Below the pieces are notes generated by a model. It worked only from the letters and a program-made list of their open reading frames with translations, was not told where the DNA came from and did no database searches. This document shows positions 6,709-13,992 of a stretch of DNA of 36,585 nucleotides, one piece after another. Within the stretch, counting starts at the first letter, position 1; each line of letters opens with the position of its first letter. This DNA is from Eubacteriales Family XIII. Incertae Sedis bacterium (lineage in GTDB: Bacteria; Bacillota; Clostridia; Peptostreptococcales; Anaerovoracaceae), in the NCBI GenBank assembly GCA_031261525.1, contig JAISJM010000086.1, forward strand, positions 1 through 36,585. Reading direction: 5' to 3'. The translations under genes were made by a program, and so were the position numbers.

Positions 6709-8985
6709 TTACGCGGACAGTTCTTCTTCTGATAACTGCGAGCAAGCAATCTCGTTATAAATTTCACAAGTCTTCAGCAATTCTTTATGTGTACCGATGC
6801 CAACAATCTTGCCCTCATCGAGCACAATAATCTTGTCCGCACGAAGTATCGTAGAAATACGCTGTGCAACGATGATGACTGTCGTATAGCCAAGATTCTT
6901 TGCAAGTGCTGATCGAAGTCTAGAATCCGTCTTATAGTCAAGCGCACTAAAACTATCATCGAAGATAAATATGGTCGGATCTTTTGTAATGGCGCGTGCA
7001 ATGGAAAGACGCTGTTTCTGACCACCAGATACATTTGTACCGCCCTGAGAAATCGCCGCATCGAGACCGCCCTCTTTCTCTTCAATAAACTCTTCAGCCT
7101 GAGCAATTCTTGCAACCTCTAAAAGCTCACTATCAGGCTTACCGCTCGATGTACCAAAAGTCAGATTTGAGCGTATATCGCCGCTGAATAAAATCCCCTT
7201 TTGTGGCACAACACCCAGAAGTGAACGCAGTCTGTGCTGTGACATATCGCGGATATCAATACCGTCAATGGTGATGGAGCCTGATGTCACATCAAACAAT
7301 CTTGGAATCAAATTAATCAATGTCGACTTACCGCTACCAGTAGAACCGATGATTGCCGTTGTCTCACCTGGATGCGCAGAGAAACTGATATTGCTGAGCA
7401 CATCAGCATCGGCATCTGGGAAACGGAAACATACATCGTTGAAATTAATCAATCCTTTGAAATTAGGCTTGTCAATTTGTTCATTTTCTGGTTTATCGTG
7501 GATACTTGATTCTGTGATGATGACTTCGTGCACACGCTCTGCTGCGACATTTGCACGAGGAAGCATGATTGCAACCATCGAAAGCATCATGAAACTCATG
7601 ACAATCTGCATTGCATATGAGATGAACGCGAGCATACCACCAACCTGCATGTCGCCCGCATCGATACCCTTTGCGCCGAACCAGACGATGCTGATGGAGA
7701 TGACGTTCATAATGAGCATAATAATCGGCATCATCATCGCCATCGATCTCGATGTAAAGAGTTGCGTTCCCATGAGAATCTTGCTCTTCTTGTCAAAACG
7801 TTCCTCTTCGTAGCGATCGCGACAGAATGCTCTAATTACTGGAAGCCCCGTGAGCATTTCCCGCGCAACGAGGTTGACATTGTCGATTAATGTCTGCATT
7901 TTCTTGAATTTCGGCATGGTGACGCTCATGAGAATGCTGACAACGGCAAGCAATACAACGACTGCAACCGCGATAATCCATGTCAGTCCAGTGTCCGTGG
8001 ATAGAACCATGATGATGCCTCCAATCGCGAGGATTGGCGCATAGATAACCATTCGCAGAAACATCATCGACCCCATCTGAATCTGCGTGATATCATTTGT
8101 CGCTCTTGTAATTAATGAGGAGGCTGAGAATTTGTCCATCTCCGCATTGGAATAATCGAGGACTCTATTGAAAGAACGCTCTCGCAGGATTCGCGCAACC
8201 GTTGAACCCGTAATACTTGCCAGCAACGTGACCAAAATCGAAGCGCAGACAGATATGAGCGTAAATGCCAACATATGCAATCCCGTCTTCACCATATAGC
8301 TAAATTGAATGGCTTCCGTGTCAATTTTATGGCTTTCGTATTCGCCTGAGATATATTGAATTGCAACGGTATTTACCGTCGTTTCGCCCATTTTCCCAGC
8401 AGCCTTTTCCGCTTCTTTTACCATATCTGTCAATTGTTCTTTTGGAATCATACCAGCGGCAACACCTTGCTTGAGTTCATCAAGCGTCGGCATTTTCTCG
8501 GGCAAATCGGCACCTGCAAATAAATTTGTCGCAGCAGATTTATCCTTCTCTTCTTCGAGTTTCTCACCCGCAGCACCAGCAGCCTGCGCGCCAGACGCCG
8601 CACCACCATCAAGCACATAGTTCATGAGCATCGGCCCCTTGAAGATATCCGCCAATTCCGTCCGCGCCTCTTCATCTTTCTCGTAGCTACTCTTCAGCTT
8701 CAGCATGTCCTCAGCTTTCGCATCTTTATCCTCTGCAAATGCCGCAGATACAGTCTTCGCATCGGCATCGCTCATAAACAAAGTCAAGTTGTCTAAACTA
8801 TCCTTACTGATAAATTCAGGCACAGCATCTTCGATACCACCTTGCGTAATGCCTACATCGACAATCTTCGATGTAATTTTTGGTAAATTCAAATCACAAA
8901 AAGCCTGCGTCACAAGCAGCAAGAAGATGATCACGACTGCAAATCTCGTCTTTTTGTTGATTAATATAAATTGAATAACTCTCAA
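6709..8985 (-). CDS. Heterodimeric ABC exporter subunit with degenerate ATP site
   Basis: The TTG at 8985 is preferred (758 residues) because GGAGG lies 7 bases before it; an in-frame ATG at 9009 has only GGGGA one base away. After the first membrane helix (residues ~8-30) comes a large extracytoplasmic insert of about 180 residues, acidic and Ala/Lys-rich, before the second helix. The usual subunit is ~580 residues, so the insert explains the excess. The ATPase has Walker A GSTGSGKSTL, signature VSGGQKQRLSIARA, and Walker B IFIFDDSFSALD in which Asp replaces the catalytic Glu. This marks it as the non-hydrolytic-site subunit of a heterodimer with the protein at 4814-6661. It sits between the MarR gene and its partner. 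Confidence 0.92.
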   Translation of the reverse strand: MRVIQFILINKKTRFAVVIIFLLLVTQAFCDLNLPKITSKIVDVGITQGGIEDAVPEFISKDSLDNLTLFMSDADAKTVSAAFAEDKDAKAEDMLKLKSSYEKDEEARTELADIFKGPMLMNYVLDGGAASGAQAAGAAGEKLEEEKDKSAATNLFAGADLPEKMPTLDELKQGVAAGMIPKEQLTDMVKEAEKAAGKMGETTVNTVAIQYISGEYESHKIDTEAIQFSYMVKTGLHMLAFTLISVCASILVTLLASITGSTVARILRERSFNRVLDYSNAEMDKFSASSLITRATNDITQIQMGSMMFLRMVIYAPILAIGGIIMVLSTDTGLTWIIAVAVVVLLAVVSILMSVTMPKFKKMQTLIDNVNLVAREMLTGLPVIRAFCRDRYEEERFDKKSKILMGTQLFTSRSMAMMMPIIMLIMNVISISIVWFGAKGIDAGDMQVGGMLAFISYAMQIVMSFMMLSMVAIMLPRANVAAERVHEVIITESSIHDKPENEQIDKPNFKGLINFNDVCFRFPDADADVLSNISFSAHPGETTAIIGSTGSGKSTLINLIPRLFDVTSGSITIDGIDIRDMSQHRLRSLLGVVPQKGILFSGDIRSNLTFGTSSGKPDSELLEVARIAQAEEFIEEKEGGLDAAISQGGTNVSGGQKQRLSIARAITKDPTIFIFDDSFSALDYKTDSRLRSALAKNLGYTTVIIVAQRISTILRADKIIVLDEGKIVGIGTHKELLKTCEIYNEIACSQLSEEELSA

Positions 8986-9043
8986 ATTTCGTTCCTCCGT
9001 ACTTGTCATTCCCCATCGCCAAACGGGAATCTCCTAGATTACT

Positions 9044-9490
9044 CTATATATCGCCGTCGCATTTATCCGAACACATGCTATTGATAAATAATGGAAATAG
9101 CCGAATAAGCTCCGTAGCATCTTCCTCACCCATGGATTCGAGTGCATTTGCAATATGTGTAACCATCTTGTTGAACTTTGCCCCAACAAATTGCTTGCCA
9201 TTTTCTTGAAGTTCAATAATAATACGCCTTCGGTCCACAGTATCTGTCACACGAATGATATATCCCTTTTCTTCCATTGCAGAAAAAAGTACCGTCGCCC
9301 TTGCGGAACTGATATGCATGAAGTCCATAATTTCCTTCGCTTTCACCGTCCCTCCATGCGCATGCAAATAGGAAAGAACAAACATCTCACCTTTGCTCAT
9401 GCGGTTGATATCATCCCACGAATTGCCATCCATCCGATGACTATTCATCATCGTCTTCATCAACTTTCTTGCCGCTTCTCTATAGTCCAC
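9044..9490 (-). CDS. MarR-family transcriptional regulator
   Basis: The 148-residue protein starts with GTG four bases after GGAGGG. The winged helix-turn-helix lies at about residues 30-105: MSKGEMFVLSYLHAHGGTVK, then AKEIMDFMHISSARATVLFS and the wing GYIIRVTDTVDRRRIIIEL, where DRR is the family signature. Dimerisation helices flank it. It is the first gene of the operon with both exporter subunits and probably represses it until a toxic ligand binds. Two copies of a palindrome just behind its promoter are the likely operator. Confidence 0.93.
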   Translation of the reverse strand: MDYREAARKLMKTMMNSHRMDGNSWDDINRMSKGEMFVLSYLHAHGGTVKAKEIMDFMHISSARATVLFSAMEEKGYIIRVTDTVDRRRIIIELQENGKQFVGAKFNKMVTHIANALESMGEEDATELIRLFPLFINSMCSDKCDGDI

Positions 9491-9546
9491 AATACCCTCC
9501 CTTCGTATCTACGAAAATGTAATGCAAATGTAAATAATTCAAGGCT

Positions 9547-9578
9547 ATTATATAATACATGTTTTCGAATTATATAAT
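9547..9578. promoter_or_regulatory. Paired ATTATATAAT palindromes, candidate MarR operator
   Basis: The self-complementary 10-mer ATTATATAAT occurs at 9547-9556 and 9569-9578, 22 bases from start to start (two helical turns). Both lie just downstream of the -10 at 9589-9594, where binding would block transcription of marR and the exporter genes. Confidence 0.6.
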
Positions 9579-9588
9579 GCTAATATAT

Positions 9589-9616
9589 ATTATAACTACG
9601 TTAGCTAATTTGTCAA
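9589..9616 (-). promoter_or_regulatory. Promoter of the marR-exporter operon
   Basis: Minus strand TTGACA (9616-9611) and TATAAT (9594-9589) are both perfect consensus hexamers, 16 bases apart. The start of transcription is expected near 9582, about 90 bases before the GTG. Confidence 0.8.
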
Positions 9617-9622
9617 GAAAAA

Positions 9623-9731
9623 GTTCGAAATGGCACCCGGGCACTTCCAATGGAGCCGCTCGCTAATGGTGGAGGAAAATTCGGAATTCCACCAGTTACT
9701 CCATCGGAAGCACCTGAATGCCATTCCGAAC
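9623..9731 (+). repeat. Hairpin repeat, copy A (conserved core on variable arms)
   Basis: Outer arms begin GTTCGAAATGGCA and end TGCCATTCCGAAC and continue inward with several G-T and compensating differences. The core 9655-9699 reads GCCGCTCGCTAATGGTGGAG then GAAAATTCGGAATTCCACC and AGTTAC. It occupies most of the space between the marR promoter and the end of the M50 protease gene. Confidence 0.75.
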
Positions 9732-9759
9732 ATTTTTCTTGTGGGTGGCTGGTGAAATA

Positions 9760-10503
9760 TTAGAACCAGATGTTTGAAAATAGAGTCATCGCTGCTGTGA
9801 TTAGTGGTGTTATTATTTTTGTTGTGATACCAAACATCATGAGAATCATCAGAATGATGAATCCATTTTGATAGATTGTCTGGTAGAGTGAGGTATGTCT
9901 GATGTTGAAAATCTCTGTGATGACACCGAATCCATCGAGTGGCGGCACAGGTATGAGGTTAAAGATACAGAGAACGAGATTCATGAAGATAGCATAATAG
10001 ATGATGTTGGTAATTGCGGAGACAATGGCTGGATGTGCTAATTGCATCGATACAGGCATTGAAGTTGCGACCCATTTATACAAACCAACCAATAGAAATG
10101 CCAACACAAAATTTGTCACAACACCGGCTAAATCGACAATTAAGTTGTCACGTCGTGGTTTTTTAAATGCGTAGGGATTGACCTGCACAGGTTTACCCCA
10201 TCCAAAATGAATGAAAATTAAAGCAACAAATCCAATTGGATCAATATGCCTTGCAGGATTCAGAGATAAACGCCCCTGAATCTTCGGCGTATTGTCACCC
10301 AGTTTATACGCCGCAAAGGCATGCGCAAATTCATGCACGGTGATACCAATAATGATACCTGGTAGCACATATACAAAACTCAATAAATACTGGATTGGAT
10401 GAAAGATCTCACCGCTTATAACGGCTTGACCTAGATTGAAAATGACAAAAATGATGAACATAATGCCTGCAGGACCTTTGAAAAAACGTCTAATTGTATC
10501 CAT
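9760..10503 (-). CDS. M50-family membrane zinc metalloprotease (site-2 protease-like)
   Basis: The second ATG (10503) is preferred, 7 bases after AAGGA; the first ATG (10509) is one base from it. The 247-residue protein has about six membrane segments. GITVHEFAHAFAAYKLGD holds the HExxH zinc motif within a membrane segment, and NLIPVPPLDGFGVI carries the second family motif (N-x-x-P-x-P-x-L-D-G), whose Asp is the third ligand. Length and motif order match the YwhC/Rv-type group without a PDZ domain. Family members cleave membrane-spanning substrates such as anti-sigma factors; the substrate here is unknown. It is a single gene flanked by hairpin repeats A and B. Confidence 0.92.
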   Translation of the reverse strand: MDTIRRFFKGPAGIMFIIFVIFNLGQAVISGEIFHPIQYLLSFVYVLPGIIIGITVHEFAHAFAAYKLGDNTPKIQGRLSLNPARHIDPIGFVALIFIHFGWGKPVQVNPYAFKKPRRDNLIVDLAGVVTNFVLAFLLVGLYKWVATSMPVSMQLAHPAIVSAITNIIYYAIFMNLVLCIFNLIPVPPLDGFGVITEIFNIRHTSLYQTIYQNGFIILMILMMFGITTKIITPLITAAMTLFSNIWF

Positions 10504-10546
10504 ATACATATCCTTAATTACATATCGTTAATTTATCGTATAAAGC

Positions 10547-10652
10547 ACTAGCACCTCACCCGAGATATCTCTGCGGTCGCTATCACTTAGTGGTGGAGAG
10601 AAAGACGGAAATTCACCAGTGTCCTCAGAGAAATCTCGGGGAAGGTGCTAGT
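10547..10652 (+). repeat. Hairpin repeat, copy B (conserved core on variable arms)
   Basis: Arms ACTAGCACCT..CCCGAGAT..CTCTG and CAGAG..ATCTCGGG..AGGTGCTAGT are complementary over about 27 bases with three mismatches. The core 10576-10623 reads GTCGCTATCACTTAGTGGTG then GAGAGAAAGACGGAAATTCACC and AGTGTC, a diverged version of cores A and C. It lies 44 bases ahead of the M50 gene start. Confidence 0.7.
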
Positions 10653-10695
10653 ATAATATCGTGATTCATTTTAATTCCATGCCTGTATAATAGCG

Positions 10696-10728
10696 AACGG
10701 AGACATATCACAGTGACATGTCTCCGTT
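10696..10728. terminator. Hairpin between glyA and the M50 gene, probable terminator
   Basis: AACGGAGACAT pairs perfectly with ATGTCTCCGTT around an 11-base loop. It lies 110 bases beyond the glyA stop. The following bases on the minus strand are not a clean U-run, so its efficiency is uncertain. Confidence 0.55.
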
Positions 10729-10838
10729 ATTATAACGACTTATTCTAAAATAAGACATAAAGCTATCTGAAAATTCCATACACATTGGACTCTGAAAGAC
10801 GAACAACAACGGTATGGTCGAAACTGCATAGACACCTT

Positions 10839-12104
10839 TTAATAACTGCTGAATCCTGGTGATTTTGCATACAGTGGATGCGCCTTAACCAATTCTGCGA
10901 CAATTGCTTTCGCCTCGTCAGCTTTTGCTGCATCGCCTGGATTGTTCAAAATCAATGCAATTGCCTCTACGGTCTTTCTGACATCAGCCTCTTTGAAACC
11001 TCTTGTTGTCATCGCTGGTGTACCGAGACGAACACCTGATGTAATCATTGGACCATGAGGATCGTTCAAGACTGCATTCTTATTTGTTGTGATATTGGCA
11101 TCATCGAGGTATTTTTCGGCATCTTTTCCTGTCAAATCACGACCAACTAAGTTAAGCAATACCAAATGATTATCTGTACCGCCACTGACAAGATTGAAAC
11201 CGTGCCCAATCAATTCTTCGGCGAGTACTTTGGCATTTGCGCGCACTTGCTTCTGATATACTTTAAATTCCGGCTTCATTGCTTCCTTGAAGCATACGGC
11301 TTTACCCGCGATTACGTGCTCTAGTGGACCACCCTGAATACCAGGAAAGATTGCTTTGTTGAGCTTTGGACCAAATTCTGCTTGAGCAAAAATCACGCCA
11401 CCTCTTGGTCCTCGAAGTGTTTTATGTGTCGTTGATGTAACGATATGCGCGTGTTCACATGGATTTGGATGTTCACCTGCCGCAACCAAACCAGCAAAAT
11501 GTGCCATATCTACCATCAAAATAGCACCGACTTCATCGGCAATCTCTCTGAATTTATCAGCTTCGATAATTCTTGGATAAGCGCTCGCACCCGCAACAAT
11601 CATCTTTGGCTTGTGTTCAATTGCGAGCTTTCGAACCTCATCATAATCAATGAGTTCTGTCTCAGGATTGACCCCATAGGAAATAAAGTTGAAATATTTT
11701 CCAGATAGGTTTACCTTCGAGCCATGAGTCAGATGTCCACCGTTGTTCAAATCCATACCAAGAACGGTATCACCAGGCTCTAGCAATGCAAAATACACAC
11801 CAATATTGGCTGAGGATCCAGAATGTGGCTGTACGTTGACATATTCGCAACCAAATAATTCTTTTGCTCGTTCAATAGCGATAGATTCGACTTCGTCGAC
11901 ATGCTCGCAACCACCATAGTAACGTTTGCCAGGATAGCCTTCTGCGTATTTGTTGGTCAGCGCACTGCCAACTGCTTCCATAACTGCCGGAGTTGTAAAA
12001 TTCTCCGATGCAATCATCTCGATTTTGTTCTCCTGACGTGACATCTCACGTCGAATCATATCCGCGACTTCCCTGTCTGCTTGATCAAGGTATTCAAAGT
12101 ACAT
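10839..12104 (-). CDS. glyA: Serine hydroxymethyltransferase
   Basis: The 421-residue PLP enzyme interconverts serine plus tetrahydrofolate with glycine plus methylene-tetrahydrofolate, the main source of one-carbon units. The sequence shows [12 protein letters not shown] near the start, [17 protein letters not shown], the PLP lysine in [14 protein letters not shown], and [19 protein letters not shown]. Length is normal. The ATG follows AAGGAG. It has its own promoter region (12105-12184), with a TTGACA and a small GTCTCA / TGAGAC leader hairpin, and stands apart from its neighbours. Confidence 0.97.
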   Translation of the reverse strand: MYFEYLDQADREVADMIRREMSRQENKIEMIASENFTTPAVMEAVGSALTNKYAEGYPGKRYYGGCEHVDEVESIAIERAKELFGCEYVNVQPHSGSSANIGVYFALLEPGDTVLGMDLNNGGHLTHGSKVNLSGKYFNFISYGVNPETELIDYDEVRKLAIEHKPKMIVAGASAYPRIIEADKFREIADEVGAILMVDMAHFAGLVAAGEHPNPCEHAHIVTSTTHKTLRGPRGGVIFAQAEFGPKLNKAIFPGIQGGPLEHVIAGKAVCFKEAMKPEFKVYQKQVRANAKVLAEELIGHGFNLVSGGTDNHLVLLNLVGRDLTGKDAEKYLDDANITTNKNAVLNDPHGPMITSGVRLGTPAMTTRGFKEADVRKTVEAIALILNNPGDAAKADEAKAIVAELVKAHPLYAKSPGFSSY

Positions 12105-12132
12105 CCATTCACTCCTTCTAAAATAAAATCAC

Positions 12133-12177
12133 GTCTCACATTGAGACAACCATACCTATTCATTCCGATGCAAATGT
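12133..12177 (-). promoter_or_regulatory. glyA promoter region with leader hairpin
   Basis: On the minus strand TTGACA (about 12180-12175) overlaps GACATTTGCATC, a shared intergenic motif; a weak TAGGTA follows after 16 bases. A stem GTCTCA-atg-TGAGAC (12133-12147) sits in the leader. No known riboswitch signature is visible. Confidence 0.4.
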
Positions 12178-12184
12178 CAACGCA

Positions 12185-12814
12185 TTACGCCTCCAAAAGC
12201 TTCAATCCCCTTGCGAACTTACTTGAGAGCTCCGGTTCAAGTCCATATTTCTTAGCTACCACGCCCCCGATTTGAAGTAATCCTTCTTGTCCACCTGTGT
12301 AAAGCTCTATCTCTAGCTCACAAATTTGCTCACATCTACCACCTGCTAAAATCTGTCCATCATCTAGACTAATCTCACAGATTGTATTGCCATCATCCAC
12401 ACGCACTTTGCGTCTACAAAATGACATCTCAAGCACACAGGAAAGCGGTTCATCACCAATAATCTCAAGCAAATCTCGTCCCTCTTCACTCTCTTTAAAT
12501 ACGAGTGGATCTGGACTAATCATATAATTTTCATCACAAATCGGAACATTTACCTCTTGTCTTACATATAGCCCAGCAATGGTATCATCTTCGTCGCGCC
12601 ATTTTAGGGTGCCCACCATCTTTGCACCCTCTTTTCGAATGCGAAAAGCAATATTGTTGCTAGAAAGAATTCGGTCTTCCGTATCAAAATAGGATGCGCG
12701 CATCTCAAGTTCCTCACGGGAATCAGGCTCCGCAATCTCGCCAAGATAATTATCGTTCCAGATCGAGTCGAGCATTGCAGCATTTGCAATTTTGTATTTT
12801 AGTTCAATCTCCAT
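12185..12814 (-). CDS. CYTH-domain protein (triphosphate tunnel metalloenzyme family)
   Basis: The 209-residue protein begins MEIELKYKI, the ExExK signature of the CYTH superfamily that coordinates metal-bound triphosphates. Further charged strands typical of the tunnel follow: YFDTEDRILSSNNIAFRIRK, then TLKW and, in the second half, EMSFCRRKV and CEISLDDGQI with CELEIEL. Family members include inorganic triphosphatases, thiamine triphosphatases and class IV adenylate cyclases; by similarity of domain layout an inorganic triphosphatase is the most economical guess. The ATG follows GGGGGAAAG. It is a single gene. Confidence 0.85.
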   Translation of the reverse strand: MEIELKYKIANAAMLDSIWNDNYLGEIAEPDSREELEMRASYFDTEDRILSSNNIAFRIRKEGAKMVGTLKWRDEDDTIAGLYVRQEVNVPICDENYMISPDPLVFKESEEGRDLLEIIGDEPLSCVLEMSFCRRKVRVDDGNTICEISLDDGQILAGGRCEQICELEIELYTGGQEGLLQIGGVVAKKYGLEPELSSKFARGLKLLEA

Positions 12815-12883
12815 CTTTCCCCCATTTCGTCAAAAGAAATATGCACAGTAAAAACAAACGCTACAGTGCATACATACCATACA

Positions 12884-12912
12884 ATTTTATCACATTCTAA
12901 TACTAGACGCAA
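12884..12912 (-). promoter_or_regulatory. Candidate promoter of the CYTH gene
   Basis: Minus strand TTGCGT (12912-12907) and TAAAAT (12889-12884) are 17 bases apart and about 70 bases before the start codon. The -35 is part of AACATTTGCGTC. Confidence 0.45.
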
Positions 12913-13061
12913 ATGTTAGAAAAATCCAAAATCCAGAGTGAAACTAAGTAAAAATATGATATTTTATGCATATCACCCAACTCATAATAAGAATCCAGCT
13001 TAAAAGTATTGTAAAACGATGTAAATTCGAGTTCTATACAAAATATAGCGTTAATTCAAGT

Positions 13062-13097
13062 GAGATGTAAGGTTTGTATCAGTTTTAGGCTTAAAAA
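13062..13097 (+). repeat. Left half of the GAGATGTA palindrome, broken by IS3 end
   Basis: GAGATGTAAGGTTTGTATCA to GGCTTAAAAA matches one arm of the palindrome at 4594-4659. The other arm is replaced, from 13098, by the end of an IS3-family element. Confidence 0.6.
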
Positions 13098-13319
13098 GGC
13101 GGTGGTACAGATAACTGGACACATTAATTGCTATGCCTCTGCCAATAATGTTAACTTTTTTCTATATATTTCAGGACTTGTTTTGAGATTGGATTGTATC
13201 CGTCTCTCGTTATACCACGCGAAATATTTTTCCAAACTAGAAACGATTGCATCATAATCCATATTGCAAAAATCACCATGATTAAACCACTCTGGCGGTA
13301 TCATCAATGATTGTTTTGA
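13098..13319 (-). pseudogene. IS3-family transposase (orfB) C-terminal remnant, longer copy
   Basis: Minus strand 13319-13131 is open for 62 codons and ends with TAG. It reads through PPEWFNHGDFCNMDYDAIVS and SLEKYFAWYNERRIQSNLKT to SPEIYRKKLTLLAEA, the C-terminal end of an IS3/IS150-type integrase (YN.RRiq..L...sP..YR). The right terminal sequence, beginning TGTCCAGTTATCTGTACC, follows the stop. The DDE catalytic core and orfA are missing. Homologous to the shorter remnant at 1164-1280. Confidence 0.75.
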
Positions 13320-13438
13320 GATTTGCAGTCACAAATGGGTATAAGGCAAAATCCGCTCTTGAGATTGCCGAAGACATCAACAATTTTATGCAAAATGTTG
13401 ACTTGGTGACACTAAATAAGCTTAAAACAGCCGAATAA
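13307..13438 (+). other. Short open frame of 43 codons, unrecognised, probable gene remnant
   Basis: An open frame MIVLRFAVTNGYKAKSALEI and AEDINNFMQNVDLVTLNKLK then TAE ends in TAA. The amphipathic, helix-like composition looks more protein-like than random, but its start lies inside the IS3 remnant and there is no ribosome binding site. It could be the tail of a gene destroyed by the IS. I do not recognise it. Confidence 0.25.
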
Positions 13439-13462
13439 CCATGAACTTTGTCACGAAGTCAA

Positions 13463-13637
13463 CATCTCGCGCTATATATTGAGTTTTTTCGTAATTGCTT
13501 TATATGAATCGTCAGAATGCTTAGCATCCTGTACATCTCGCGTCATATATTGTGTTTTTTCGTAATTGCCTTACATGAATCGTCAGAATGCGTAGCATTC
13601 TGTATATCTCGCGCTTAATATTGTGTTTTTTCTGAAA
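13463..13637. repeat. Tandem array of a 71-bp repeat, 2.5 copies
   Basis: Units start at 13463, 13534 and 13605 (the last is partial). They begin (C/T)ATCTCGCG, continue TATTGTGTTTTTTCGTAATTGC and end with a small palindrome, CAGAATGC-gta-GCATTCTG. Units 1 and 2 differ at about 6 of 71 positions. The first bases match the right arm of the palindrome at 4463-4494, so the array belongs to a dispersed family. No coding capacity. Confidence 0.85.
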
Positions 13638-13725
13638 AGCATCACGCCAAGCACAGCAAATCCTATATTGTAGTTCATAAGTAAAGTCTGATACTTTTTA
13701 TAACTCACAGATTGCGCCATTTCAA

Positions 13726-13801
13726 AAATTCTCTTCCTAACTCGATTTTGGACACAAAAAGGCTGCTTTATCTGTCCAAAATCGAGTTAGGAAGAGAATT
13801 T
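13726..13801. repeat. Palindrome with 29-bp perfect arms
   Basis: Arms 13726-13754 (AAATTCTCTTCCTAACTCGA and TTTTGGACA) and 13773-13801 are exact complements around an 18-base loop. It could be a terminator remnant or a compact non-autonomous element; no flanking duplication is evident. Confidence 0.8.
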
Positions 13802-13854
13802 CGGTCGAGTAAGTATTGTTTGTTATCTTACACGTACGTATACCGCGTATACGA

Positions 13855-13902
13855 AAAAGACTGCCATTCCCACTTCACAGAAGATAGGAATGGCAGTCTT
13901 TT
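13855..13902. terminator. Rho-independent terminator of the transhydrogenase operon
   Basis: AAAAGACTGCCATTCC and GGAATGGCAGTCTTTT are 16-bp perfect arms around a 16-base loop. Read on the minus strand the stem is followed by UUUUU, 90 bases after the stop of the operon's last gene. Confidence 0.85.
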
Positions 13903-13992
13903 CTTACTTACATATGTCGATCCTAATTACATGCATTTCATATCCATCTCAATATGGACACAAACTCACATAACTCCCACAATCGAACCTTA

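Noticed and set aside
13463..13637. CRISPR array
   Set aside because: The repeats are 71 bp, directly adjacent without spacers, and no cas genes are present.
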